64,000 nt of DNA from the NCBI RefSeq assembly GCF_022965805.1, contig NC_133104.1, positions 40,592,682 to 40,656,681 of the forward strand, given 5' to 3'. Below are positions 46,410 to 59,100 of this stretch, piece by piece; within the stretch, counting starts at the first letter, position 1; every line of letters begins with the position of its first letter. Source of the DNA: Primulina eburnea. Lineage: Eukaryota > Streptophyta > Magnoliopsida > Lamiales > Gesneriaceae. The position numbers and the translations under genes are program-made. The notes beneath the pieces are model-generated. The model did not search any database, was not told where the DNA came from, and saw only the letters and a list, made by a program, of their open reading frames with translations.

Positions 46410-48382
46410 CTAAGCAGGCGTGCCTCCAGTTTGGTGCAGCATTGCGTCTATTTCATCTCCTTCCTCCATTTCCAGCTGCAAAGAAAACTTTACTTTGAGT
46501 TCAACAGGCAATTGTGTGAGCGCATGTGAGATACAGAGAGAGGGGGTGCATTACCTCATCTGGAGTCTGCTCCCCTCGCAGGCGACGGCCATCAAACAGA
46601 AAGGCAATAGAGTTGAAATCCACTGATTGCCGTTCACAATAAGCATTCATGAGTTTCTTCAGTTGGGTGCTTCTCTTAATCCTGAAAATTACCTCATTTC
46701 CATCCTGGAAAAAGACCGCAGGTTAAATTTTGTGTTTAAAAACCTTCCAGATAATAACCTACCTACAAAATTACCAAGTGACTGTCAAGTAAATATTTCA
46801 CAAACATAGCATGAGTCTTCTGAAGAGTTTGAAAGAATTAATCAGGTCTGCATTATAGCGAGAGACCATGAAGATGTTTGCCTCAACTAAAGCAGAACTG
46901 TACTGAGAAAGCACAAGGATTTCTCAGTTTGTGGTCAGGAATAGGAGAGAAGAAGATGAGTCAGCATTTGAAACAACATACTCCCACATTTCCACGGGAA
47001 CCATAAAGTCATGTTTACTAAATTCACGTTAATAAAAAATGTCTAGATTAGGTAGAGAATTCCTGGAGCATAAAATTCTTCTGCAAGCGAAAAAGTTCAT
47101 CAGTCACATGAAAGAAACCAAAACAATGAGATGATTAATATGGGTTGCTGAGCACCAGCCAGAATAACTCAAGGTAGTGAACCTGCTCCTACTCAACAAC
47201 CCAAGCAACATGCAGCTAAGTACGTTAAGATTAAAAATAATAACAACAATATGAGAAAAAACACAGAATATACCGCTTCCTCTGAGTTCTATAACACTAC
47301 AAAACTACAAAAAAATAAACGAAAAGATTATGCCACCAGTCCTTCAATAAAAGCAGCATCATTCAAAGAAACAAGATACAAAAATTTAAAAAAATGAAAC
47401 AAAATATTGTCCCACAATTTCCTTGGGTTTACCAACGTAATGAACTTGTTAATCAAAAACCCTGAAACCCAAAATAATGCAGATAGCATTAGTCAGTTGA
47501 ATTTCAAGAGGCGAAAGCTCCATACACGGATTCATTACTCGGAAAGCATGTGCACGAGGCATGGACAAAATGCTAAGGCAAAGCTCTGGTTTAAAGTAAA
47601 CACCCTAGGACTGGCGCATGTCCTTTAAAAAAGATCATGAGCGCCATGGCTCTGAACCAATTAAAAACTCGTCGATTTATTGAAGGGAACTAGACAATAA
47701 CAGCTGAAGCCTTGTGGTACCAAGTAACGAGTTACTGACTTATATGCGACATTTTCCTCTGTGAGCCTCACCTTGATAGAGACCATGCCTCACCCTGCGC
47801 CTACTACTCAGAATCAACCCACCCACGTGCCTTCTTGTGCACTTGATAACTATACAGATCATCAACATGAAATTAAACCACACCCCATAGCCGGATTCCT
47901 CGAGGGAATTTTTTAAAAATTTATGAGAAAATTTCGAAACAAATTTTCCCAAAAATACTTTTTCAACTCCAGTTATAATAATAAACCATCAACCACCACC
48001 GTATGATAGAGTGATTAACACAAATACTTTCAACACGGGTACAGTTAAACGCAAAAATAACATTACAATCAACCAAACCAGATACAGGGACTAAGGAAGG
48101 CAAGCTCGAATCCCTGAATATGTAACGTTCAATAGGAAAATTGAACAAAAAAGCTAAAAAAACAGAAACACAAAGTTACACTAGAAACGAAACAATCAGC
48201 AGCCATCATCCCACAAACACATCAACGAATGAAAACAAGTGGATAGTGACAAGCTAAACACATTCAACAACAAAATATCGGAAGTGTAGACAGAGTGAGA
48301 CCTGGCCTTTCACTTTGAGACTTATGTGACCACCGCCCGACGGATCGGTGGGCTTGGTGTCTCCTTGATCCACGCCAGACAT
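46410..48382 (-). CDS. SUMO1: SUMO (small ubiquitin-like modifier)
   Basis: Three exons: 48382-48302, 46704-46555 and 46475-46410, in phase, 98 residues. The reading is [73 protein letters not shown], then a short TPA tail. The double Gly is the site where a SUMO protease removes the tail before conjugation to target lysines. The FLFDGRRL block and the diGly fit plant SUMO1/2-type proteins; which paralogue is not settled. Intron 1 is about 1.6 kb and held no coding region. A CT-rich 5' leader and promoter lie above 48382. Confidence 0.93.
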
Positions 48383-49660
48383 TTTCGATTCAGCCGCCTG
48401 TCAATCTTCCCAAACCCTCCCTTCGCCTCGCACGCCAAGTCAAATAGTATGCTCGAGTGGTTCCCCTTCGGTTCTCTGTTTGTCTTTTTTACTTTCGAAG
48501 GGTTTTTTTTTTCAATTTCTTTTTATATAATATAATTAATTAAATATACAAGATCTATATTATATATATATTATTAAGTGTGAGAACCTCATAGTAACTA
48601 TCTAGAGAGGATACCAATTTTTTTTCCCACTTTTACCTTTATATGATACTAATATTACACTTTTGTTTTTTGTTTTTTTTTATTTCAACACACACTTTTA
48701 TTTTTATTTTTTTTCATTTCAACCATTAAATATAAATTTATTCCTTCCATGATTTGTTAAATTTCATTTTAGTACATCGATAATAATAAAAAAGATTGTA
48801 AACACACGCAATGCATGTGCATAGTAACTAGTATAAATAAATGTATTGGGTTTGACACTTTGACTCCTTAGATTAGTTATAATTTTTTAAGTTTTTTCAT
48901 AAAATATTATTGTTTTTCCTCGTATAAATAAAAAAAGTTAATAATATAGATAAAATAATAACAACTAATAAATTAATAATATTAATAATGAAAAAAATTT
49001 AAATTTAATTATAATAGTAAATAATACTATTAAAAAATAGGGGTCTACGAAATTTGAGTTAAATCTAAATGACATATAAAATAGATCAATTCAAAATTAT
49101 TATAAAAAAAGCCGAATTAATAATTAAACCGACTGTTTTGATTTTGCTTATTAAAATAATATGAGATATTTTATATACCAGCCAACGACAGCCTGACAGC
49201 CACCCTTTTCCACTTAGAGTAGATCTTTTGTGAGACGATTTTACGAATCTTTATCTGTGAGACGTGTCACTCATACCGATATTAACAATAAAAAAGTAAT
49301 ATTTTTCCATGGATGACCCAAATAAGATATCTGTCTTACAAAATACGACCCGTGAGACCGTCTCATACGAGTTTTCGTCTTCGACGTATCCGATTTTTAA
49401 ATCTAGATTGTGTTTGAATTGAATGATTTGAAATTCATGGATTTAAATATTTTTCGATAGTTTATATTAAAAAAATTAATATTCATCAACTTATTTATTT
49501 ATACTATAAGTATATTAATCACAATAAATTTCAAAATTTTAAAATATTGAAATAATTTGAAATCCATTAAAATTAGTATTAATTGTTGATTAATTTTACA
49601 TCATTTAAATTATTTAACAATAAAAAATAAATTTCAAATAATTTGTATTGTGCTTATGAT
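48383..49660. other. Intergenic, AT-rich, one short-element copy
   Basis: SUMO promoter region, then AT-rich DNA. A copy of the GTGAGACGGTCTCAC element is at about 49227-49380. No gene seen. Confidence 0.5.
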
Positions 49661-50750
49661 TAGGGGTGTCCAACGGTCGGTTTGGTTCGGTTTTAATAAA
49701 CTTCGGTTCGGTTTTTCGATTTACGGTTTTTCGAATGCCTAATCCTAAACCAAACCATTTTAATTCGGTCCGGTTTGGTTTTTTTGTATTACGGTTTGGT
49801 TATTACGGTCGGTTATTACGGTTTGTGTAATAAATTTAGTTATAAATAAAGTTGTACGTTATAAATTAAAAAAAAAATATAATAAAAAACCACAATCAAA
49901 TTTGTTTGATTATCTTACAAAAACCAAAATAAAGTAATCAAAAATAGGCATAGCTATCATTCGTGTTACCAATTTGTCAAGTATCTCACAAACATCAAAA
50001 TAATAAAAATTACAGCAATGACAATTATAAGCAATTTGGAATTTGGATATATTGATAGTGAATAATTCCAGCAATGGATTTATCAACTCTTGCAATAAAA
50101 ATTCTCATGTGTATGGAAATTAAAATATCAACACATTATAAAAAGAATAAGTTCATATAAATTAGATCAACTTAACAAACCTGATTGCAAGTTACAACTA
50201 TATATCAATAATGCAAGAATCTCTTCCATCATTGATAAAATCTAGAAAAATTTAAAAACAAGTATCATCAACCGATAAAGAATAAAATAATTATAACATT
50301 AAAGATATGAGATATATAAATTAGAGAGCAGAGAACTACCAAAGCAACACATGTTTCTTCTTCTCCAATCTAGACTTGTGTTGTTGGTTTATTGAAAAGG
50401 AAATGTGTGAAGCAAGACACAAGCACAACAATTCAACAAAGGTGTGCGACTGCGGCTGAAATTTTGAATGTCAAAACCTAAGTTGGGACATGTTTGGTTT
50501 ATTTTTAAGTTCTATTTTTAATTTTTAAGTTGGGACATGTTTGGAGTACAATATAATAAAAAAAACAAATAATTCTCATATATTCGGTTTTTCGGTTTTT
50601 TCTAAAAAAACCGAAAACCGAACCGGAAAACCGAAAATGCGTAATATAGAAACCGAAACCGGTCAAATAACCGAAAAAACCGAACCGTAAAAACCGAATT
50701 TTACGGTTCGGCCGGTTTTTTCGGTTTTAACCGAAATTTGAACACCCCTA
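49661..50750. mobile_element. hAT-superfamily non-autonomous element
   Basis: The ends are TAGGGGTGTCCAA (left) and TAGGGGTGTTCAA (right, read inward). The element is flanked by perfect 8-bp direct repeats CTTATGAT (49653-49660 and 50751-50758), diagnostic of hAT insertion. Subterminal regions are built from inverted GGTTCGGTTTT/AAAACCGAACC motifs. The 0.7-kb centre is AT-rich with no transposase. 1090 bp in all. Confidence 0.9.
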
Positions 50751-50978
50751 CTTATGATCCGTGAACTAGGGAGAAAGTTACAGTATGGGCTGGAAAAGGG
50801 CACAGGCCCGACAAATGTATTATTTGTATTTGCGTCTCAGTTCTACGATCGGGCCTTGCTAGAATCCATGGATACTTTCCATGTAATTCGAAAATTCTCC
50901 GATTGTAGCATCTCCCCGTTTAATGATTGATATGAAATTATAAATACAGCATATTTTGAGTATGTCTCTTAGGTTAAG

Positions 50979-51144
50979 TCAACCCTACCCTTGCGGGCAC
51001 TGTCCGCAAGGGTCGATCCAACGGCTCGATTTTTTCGAGTCAATTTTTTTTTTTTTTTTACATGGAGGTGGACCCGGATCACTCATATGGAGTGATCCGG
51101 GTCGTTCATTGCCCGTGCAGGCACTGCCTGCACGGGTAGGTTGA
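50979..51144. repeat. Short element with three internal hairpins
   Basis: The outer ends are inverted (TCAACCCTACCC against GGGTAGGTTGA). Inside are three perfect or near-perfect stems: 50988-51012 (9 bp, CCCTTGCGG), 51072-51102 (13 bp, ACCCGGATCACTC with a 5-nt loop), and 51112-51136 (12 bp, CCCGTGCAGGCA). The GC content far exceeds the flanks. No ORF; a MITE-like or fold-back element. Confidence 0.7.
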
Positions 51145-52342
51145 AACAAACCGTCTCTTAGATATGGTTTTATAGATTTTGTAATACGGATTAATCTTAT
51201 CCATATTTATAATAAAAAAATGATTTTTTTATATGATTGACTAAAATAGAATATTTGTATCAAAAAATTGACTTGTGAAATCGTCTCATCACTCTCACAT
51301 GAGTTTTCGTGTCTTAGTTTTATCTGATACTTTGAAATGTATTTTTCTTGTAAAAAAAAAACAAGATTTTTTGTTGAGATAATTTAATTATAGAACAACA
51401 TAAATTTTACATTAATACAATAACTTCCAAAAAAAAAACGACATATGAAAAACTCATTTTAAACTTTTTTAAAATATGAACAAAAAATCAAATAATTTAA
51501 AATATTATCCGATACATTTCTTTTTATTTTTTATCCTTATTAATTACTATTATTTTATTCGATTTATTATTTATTATTTTTAATAAAATTATACTCGATA
51601 ATTTTGGTGAATTAAAATAACTTAAACATGAATTAATAATAATTTTCATTTTTTCAATAAAATCACAATCTGAATTTTATAAATACAAACTAAAATAAGA
51701 TTATTTATTTAAAAAAATCGTAACTCGTCACTTCATCGTAATTTCAATTATATAATTGATCCATCTAAATAAGCATATTATCACTTATCCATCATTATTC
51801 CACATATTATAAAATTAATTTAATAGTATCAATATGGTTTATTAATGTATAATCACGTCTCATTAAGTAAATGCGCCAAGAGAGAATTAATCCATAGATT
51901 AAATACTCAAACACAAAAACTGGATACAGTTTCACAAGTCAATTTTGTGATACATATATATTATGTGAGCTACTCGTAAAAAAATTTATTTTTTATATAA
52001 AAATTATTGTTTTTATTGTAAATATGAGTAAAATCGACTAATTTCATAAAAATCTGTGAGACGGTATAAACCTATTATTTTTATTGTAAATATGAATAAA
52101 ATTAATTTGTTTTATTAATAAAAATATATAAGACGGTATCGACCTACTACTTATGACCGACATAGGGTTCGAGTGCAAAATTTATGAAAATTTATATTCG
52201 TGGGTCACATTGTCTCAGCCAACACCGACTATTTATGATACTATATTAAATGACATCATCGATATTTTCTTATTTAAGATTAAAGGAGTCAAAATTTTGA
52301 CCCGTCAATGGTCAAATTTGCTTTCTATCTATCGTGTCTTTT

Positions 52343-52400
<58 letters not shown>

Positions 52401-52600
52401 TATTTTTTTTAATACCCAAATATCAATATAATAATTTTTTTTTAAGAGAAATTAGATATTATGCATTAATTAAATCAATAGTAGCTATATTCATCAACCA
52501 CGATAGTAAAAACCCTCCATCCAACATGAACGAGAAAGATGAGATAAATCAAAATGCATTAAACAGTGCGCTAACTTGTTTGCATTTCTACTAACATGAT
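51145..52600. other. Intergenic, AT-rich with degenerate repeats
   Basis: Contains a decayed short-element copy (about 51164-51312), a partly duplicated AT-rich stretch at 51960-52140 (TTTTTATTGTAAATATGA) and an (AT)n microsatellite at 52347-52396. ORFs here are Ile/Tyr runs. Confidence 0.45.
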
Positions 52601-52648
52601 CTAACTTTTTAAATCTACCAGAAGCCAAGATATCTATTATGTTCAAGA

Positions 52649-52942
52649 CTAACGGTCCTTGTGGTTGTGAGTGTCAGACTTCGACGTCACCTCTTTAACA
52701 GCATTACAGGAGTCCGCGAAAACCCAAACATCAGAAAAGTTACCTCTCACAGCAAGCATCAAACTAAAATGAATAGCCGAGAGCTCTGTCTCCAACACTG
52801 ATCCCGGTTTACGTATGCCTATGGGTGAGTCAACAACAATAATTCCAAAACGATTTCGAATCACAGCACCCACACTATATTTACCAATAGTATCAATATA
52901 ATAATTTTGATAGACTAACGAGCCCTGGTACTTGAAAAACAC
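52649..52942 (-). pseudogene. LINE RNase H domain fragment
   Basis: Residues read SVGAVIRNRFGIIVVDSPIG, ETELSAIHFSLMLAVR and DVWVFADSCNAVKEV, the RNase H-like domain at the C-terminus of plant LINE polyproteins, with the conserved Glu (ETELSA) and Asp (FADS). No RT domain is adjacent, so this is a 5'-truncated remnant, as usual for LINEs. Confidence 0.75.
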
Positions 52943-53911
52943 AGTTTTTCAATTTCTAGATTATCTAATGACCCTCTTCCAAATTCACTTATCACGTGCA
53001 TTTATAATAAAGATGATAATGAGTCGAGTTACATAAATATGTCTTGTTTGATAGAGATTTAAGCATAATCAATCATGTTCACAAATGAGGCGAGAAATGT
53101 CTTAGGATTTAGCAAATCTACTAGGATAGATCCAATCAAATAAATAGGTCGAGCTCGGCTCAATTATTAGCAATTCATATATTTTATTTTTGTTATATAG
53201 ATTATCGAATAACAAATATTTTAATCCTTAATCTTAATTAATGATGTATTAAGTTTGAAATAATATAATTTTATTATGATATCATAAGTTAATAGATGTT
53301 AACGTGTGAAAATATATTTCTTCTAAAAATTATTACTATAAAATCGAAAAAATACTTCCATATTTTATTATTTTAAAAGTTTTTTATTGTATAGTGATTA
53401 ATTTAGAAATTATAATTTTTAAAAAATAAAAATTATTTAACAAGTCCAACCCGGATTGGACCAAGCGGGTTTTGGGAAGGGCCTACGAGTGAGTTTGGGA
53501 GGAACCCGGTTTAGCCAAACTCGTTTCAGAATCGTCTCGTTGTCATCCTTAATTTTGAACGATCTTAAAATTTAATTTTTATATATATACATATATATTA
53601 TATAATAAATGGTGGACGATATCAATTAACATTTATATATTATTATTATTGTTTAAAAAGTACGATCTAATAATTTAATAGAATAGTACGAATGCACCCC
53701 GTAAGTTTGATGACATTTATCTCCGTAACGAGAAAATTTAATGTGTGCGTTGTGTGATTCAAGTTGTTTGGCGCCAATTCATCCATTAAATCATCCTTAT
53801 TTTTCTAATAAAAATGAATTTTTGGCAGCTGAATCACACAACGCACACATTATATTTGTGTGTGTGTGTCTATAAATATGTTATATAATTAGGGACGAGA
53901 AAAATATCGAA

Positions 53912-53988
53912 ATTTCAGTATATCGGCGATACCATATCGAAAATATCAAAATTTCAGTATATCGGCGATACCATATCGAAAATATCAA
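53912..53988. repeat. 39-bp tandem repeat, two copies
   Basis: The unit containing ATTTCAGTATATCGGCGATA starts at 53912 and again at 53951. Related ATATCGAAATATTCGGTATA sequences follow to about 54040, then an (AT)n run to about 54095. No ORF. Confidence 0.7.
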
Positions 53989-54050
53989 AATTTTCAGTGC
54001 GATATGGCATTGATATCGAAATATTCGGTATATTAACATTATGAAATTTG

Positions 54051-54097
<47 letters not shown>

Positions 54098-54746
54098 TAT
54101 TTTAAACGTGGTATGAAAAATACTATAATATATATGTGTTATTATTAATAAATCGTTCATTAAAAAAAATCAAACATGCCCAATGTCTTGAAACTCTAGT
54201 TATTGTAGTCAAAATTAAAAAATATACATATGCTAAAATTATCAAATCACGACAATATTATTTCCACATTTGGAAATAATAAAAGTAAGTTGGATATAAA
54301 TATAATATAAACAAATTAAAAATGTTTATTAAATAATTATTAATTATTATTAAATATAAAATGGACACGCAATAACTCTATCACGCTCGATCAACGTGCA
54401 CACCACCCTTTATTGCTTCACGTAAGTAATTAATAATTGGGTATACAAAAGGACATCACTCATAACCATACCATTCATTTCTCTACTCTCATATTTAAGA
54501 TTAAGATTTTTCCAACAGTCGTAAGTTTGACTACAAATTCAAAGGTAAATATATAGAAATGATAATAAAACATAATTTCACAACTGTCATTTCACACGTT
54601 TAACTATAGTGTATATTTACTTTTATAGAGTATACTTGAATTTTAAAATTGAAAATTTTAATAAATAATTATATCTAACTTTGTCGAATTTCGTAAATAT
54701 ATCGAAATCTTCAAAATTATATATAATACTCAAACATATCCATCAT

Positions 54747-55054
54747 CCAAACGATTTTATGAATCTTTATCTATTAGACGAATCAATCCTATCGATATTC
54801 ACAAAAAATAAAAGTAATATTTCTAACATAAAAATTAATATTTTTTCATTGATGACCCAAATAAGAGACTTGTCTCACAAAATATGACATGTGATATCGT
54901 CTCACACAAGTTTTTGCTCAATATGGAGTGGGTCACGTTCACAATAAAAAAGTAATGCTCTTAGTATAAAAATTAATATTTTTTCATAGATGACCCAAAT
55001 AAGAGATATGTCTCACAAAATACAACTCATGAGACCGTCTCACACAAATTTTTG
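54747..55054 (+). repeat. Two adjacent copies of the GTGAGACGGTCTCAC element
   Basis: A full but diverged copy (about 54747-54917) is followed after about 12 bp by a 5'-truncated copy (about 54930-55054), both in the same orientation and each ending GTCTCACACAA plus a T-rich run. The pair may come from tandem duplication or successive insertion. Confidence 0.65.
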
Positions 55055-55480
55055 ACATATATATGTCGACGAGTAAATGTACATTACACAATATAATATA
55101 TCATACGTATATATTCTGTTATACACTTGTGTTCACCGCTAATTTTAATTATTATGGTATATGTGCTGTGATTTTAACTTTAGCTTAAAATAAAAGTTAT
55201 TTTTGTTTCAAAATAAAAATATTATTGTGGAGGTGTGTATAAAAAGTGCAGATAATTTTTATGAGTTTTTTCCGAATAAAAATATATGAAATATTATATG
55301 TAAGGGTAATTTAGTCTTTCACGATAATGTGTAAAAGATGAGAGGGCGTTTCCCTCTCCCTTTCCCACAAAATAATAATAGGAATTAGGATCTATCCATT
55401 TTCAGAGTTTGTAATTTGTAATTATGCGTTCTTAGCCATTTCTTTCCCCTTCTCAGTATTTTCTATTGGGAATTTGCGCC
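55055..55480 (+). promoter_or_regulatory. Upstream region of the ERF gene
   Basis: The 5' leader runs up to the ATG at 55481. A pyrimidine-rich stretch (TCCCTCTCCCTTTCCC, about 55350) may be a Y-patch near the transcription start. No clear TATA could be fixed. Confidence 0.4.
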
Positions 55481-56152
55481 ATGCGGAGAGGCAGAGCAGC
55501 GGCGGGCGGCGGCGGAGCTGACGGATCTGGAGGTCCCAAGGAGCTCACATTCCGAGGAGTTAGAAAGAGGCCGTGGGGGAGGTTTGCCGCTGAGATTAGA
55601 GATCCTTGGAAGAAGACACGTGTCTGGCTTGGTACGTTTGACTCTGCCGAGGAAGCCGCTCGCGCTTACGACGCCGCTGCGCGCGCTCTCCGCGGGGCAA
55701 AGGCTAAAACTAACTTCGCATTGACTCGTGACGGAGACGCCTTTCCTGATTTCGGCCCTCGAACTCCTAATTTACTTCAAATTAATGATGGCCCCAACGT
55801 TCCGTTTGTGGGTTCCCCGTTTTATCCCCAGGATCCGCGCATATTTACGCAGCTGAGGCCCACGTCCAGCTGCACGAGCAACACCGTCGAGTCGTGCAGC
55901 GGGCCTAGGCAGCTGCCACCGCGGCGTACTCGCTTCGTGCAGAAGAGGAGACATCCGTTCTCGCGGCCCGTAGTTCCTAATGACTGTCGCAGTGATTGCG
56001 GTTCGTCATCTTCAGTGGTTGATGATACTGAATGTGACATTTCTTCCTCTTTTTGTAAAAAGCCCCTGCCTTTTGACCTCAACATGCCGCCACCCGAGGA
56101 CACCGCCTCCGCCGAATTGAATGAGCTCACTTGCACTGACCTCCGACTGTGA
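55481..56152 (+). CDS. AP2/ERF transcriptional repressor with EAR motif
   Basis: Intronless, 223 residues. A Gly/Ala-rich N-terminus leads into one AP2/ERF domain at about residues 24-80 ([47 protein letters not shown]), which binds GCC-box DNA. The Ala and Asp in the beta-sheet (FAAEIRD, TFDSAEE) mark an ERF, not a DREB. Near the C-terminus is FDLNMPPP, an EAR repression motif, so this belongs to ERF group VIII (ERF3/4/8-type repressors of ethylene and stress responses). The ATG at 55481 gives the usual short N-terminus; an upstream in-frame TTG at 55466 is not a eukaryotic start. Confidence 0.92.
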   Translation: MRRGRAAAGGGGADGSGGPKELTFRGVRKRPWGRFAAEIRDPWKKTRVWLGTFDSAEEAARAYDAAARALRGAKAKTNFALTRDGDAFPDFGPRTPNLLQINDGPNVPFVGSPFYPQDPRIFTQLRPTSSCTSNTVESCSGPRQLPPRRTRFVQKRRHPFSRPVVPNDCRSDCGSSSSVVDDTECDISSSFCKKPLPFDLNMPPPEDTASAELNELTCTDLRL

Positions 56153-59100
56153 GAAGTTTCCGGCGACTAGGATAGTTTCTTATGGAATCTATTTGGTTTC
56201 CTCGAGGTTTTTTCCCTTAATTAATTACTTGGCGGAAAAAGATAAGAAGAACGAAAGATTAAGATTAGATGATAGACTCTTCTCCTTGGCTGATGGCGAG
56301 GACTGAGATGTTACGCTAACTGAGATAATTCTTAAGGTGTCGGCGTCTACGGGTTTCTGTTGTTTGAAGAGACTTACTTGGTTGGATTCAAAATCTTTAC
56401 TGATAAGGATGACAGAGGATATTATGTTGTTATTTCGTGTGCTTCTCTGGTGTTAATTGACTTTTTTGTTTTGCTGTTCTATGGAATGTATACAAACAGA
56501 ACCCTCTTCTCGTCAAAGTCTACTTTTGTGGCACTTGACTTGGGTGGAAACAATTCGGATATGTTATCTAGCGTCTCTTCCATGGTTTTGAATAATCTTG
56601 CTTTGCCTTAAACTGTTTTCCAGTTTCTAATTTAAAAATCTAAGCTTTATATATGTATGTAAATTTTGCGGCACTAGAGATATTTTTGTATGGTTTGTCA
56701 TTGTTAGTTTTAAATAATTTAATCTTATCATATATATCTGCCTTCCTATACTGTGGGATGATGTCTTAAATTTCTCGGAGATCGTTGAATTTGTTCAAAG
56801 ACTTGCATTAATGAAAGGTGTGGAACCTCGTAAAATTTTGATGCTGTCTTTTGTTTGGTTCAAGTGCAAAATTGCTTCAAGGATTCCTTATGTATTTGGC
56901 TAGCAAATAATTTCTTTTCCTAGTATAGCATTTTACTTGCTCGAGTGATTCTCACTTTGCTTTTTAAATCTACACTATCTGACCTGTGATTATTATGGAT
57001 GGCATTTGTAGTTAGTTTTAAATGTTTTGTGTCATTTTTTGTGTAGTTTACAGCTAGTTTTATTATATATTGTCATAAATAAGCCGTAACGAATCGCATC
57101 CTCACTTTAGATCCCCCGATTCTTGAAGACCTGAACTACTGGTTGATCACTTTGGTAAGATTTTTTAAGTGATTTGTTTGTAATAACTTGTTTGTGATAG
57201 ATGTTTTCTGTACTCCAACAAAAATGAAATTAGTTGTAATCGAAATACATTTACTGTTAGTTTCATGATGTAAATTGTTTACTGTCTTCTCATGTTTTTA
57301 ATTAGAAAATTGAGTGCCAATTTTTTTAGTCATTGAACATGTTTTATACACCTATGCATGAAATCGTGCAATTTCGCAATCTATGGCTAGTTGCTGTATC
57401 ACCTGGTGATTGATTCTTCCGCACGGGATTTATAAAAATGCACATTGGAATAGTGAAATACTTATACGGTTGCATTTTGCTACTTCTACCTGTTTGTATC
57501 TGGTTGTGTTGCTTCGTTGTTTCCCCTTGCTAACTTTGTGCGGTACAGACTCCCAACTCCCATATCTTTATTTCTTGGCGGCTTGTTCACGAAGCTGCTG
57601 CAGGTTTGTTTTACCATTCACTGGATTTTGGGCCTTCTGTCTCTTTTCTGTGATGGGTTTTTCCTTTCCTTCATTTTCTTGCTCAGAATTATATTCTCAT
57701 CTCTTCAAAACTTGGGTAAGTCATCGCAAGGTAGCGAAATATTACTTCCGAAAAACGATTCATTCGAGGTAATGATCCAATCCCCCGAGTATTAGTGCTT
57801 AGCATGAATGTGTTTCGTCCGTGTAACTGATGCATTTCTTCTGAATCTCCAAACGCTATATCGGATTTTGTCCCAAGTTAATTTGCTGTTGTTTGCAGTA
57901 CATGGAGGATCCTCTTGAAATATTTTAGCGAGTGACGCGGAATTTTGATGCTACCATGATAAAATTCAGACGAATCTTGGTGTGAGAGAATCAGTGATTT
58001 ATGTTTCATTTTCAATATTTGTCAATAAACCTAAATCAATCGTTCGAAGCTATTCAAATGGCAGCTTGTTGGTTTGATCATAAATGATTAATTACATTCC
58101 AAATAATTATTAATTTGAGAGTGACTTTTGTTATTGTTTATTTAGGAAAGAAATCAAGAATGGATGGATAGTCTTCTTTTTCGGCTATTCGTTGGACTAA
58201 GGGTCCAATTTACGTCCGGATATGTATATTGGAAGGTGTATATATTTCCCCGTTCTCAATGTCTCGATTAGATAGTTTTAGGGATGTAATCGAGTCAGTT
58301 TTTATTGAGCTTAAATGAGCTTAATAAATATGAATTATAATTTAAATTTTTATTAAAAAATAAATTATATATTTAGAGAAAAATATATTATTTTTATAAA
58401 AATTTGTAAATTTATTATAATAAATAAATTTAATAGATTTTTTTTTGGTTTCATAAGTAACATACAAATTCAATGAATTAAATATCAAAATTATTATTTT
58501 TCATTTTCATCAATATACCAACGAACGTGTTCATAAACTAGCAGGTCGAATATTTTTTTTATCTTAACGAGTTTCAACAAACGAGCTTTTATAGAATCGA
58601 GCTTCGAACAGCCCACAATCAGTGTGGTTCATTTATTTTTATTTATTTGAGCATATAAATATAAATACCTAATAAACGCTAATCATTTCTATGCATGATG
58701 ATTATGATCTCGTAAAAGTCTATAAATATATAACGTAATTGACCGTATGAAACTTGAGTTTGGACATGAGATTTTGTTATCTCAGGCAAAAAAATCACAA
58801 ATAAACAATTAAATTTATCTAAATAAATTAGGAAAACTACTTGCAATCAATAAGATTTAAAACTTAGACGAACAAGTATAAAAATTTCAACCTTAACCAT
58901 TCGATCAAGACCTCACAAGTGACGATTCATTCAACTTTTAACTTTAGTTAGACTCTCACCAATTTCTACGTCCACATTTAAGTCTTTCATATTGGTAATT
59001 TACTCATATTTAATTACTCTGCTTATTTTAAAATTTTAAAAATTATCCACTTAACTTAAAATGCTAATCCAATTTAAATATAATGTAATTTAAAAGAAAA

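Noticed and set aside
46627..48148. Several short ORFs within SUMO intron 1
   Set aside because: They have no similarity I recognise and lie between two in-phase SUMO exons.
57410..57795. Two overlapping hydrophobic ORFs
   Set aside because: No recognisable domain and each overlaps the other in a different frame.
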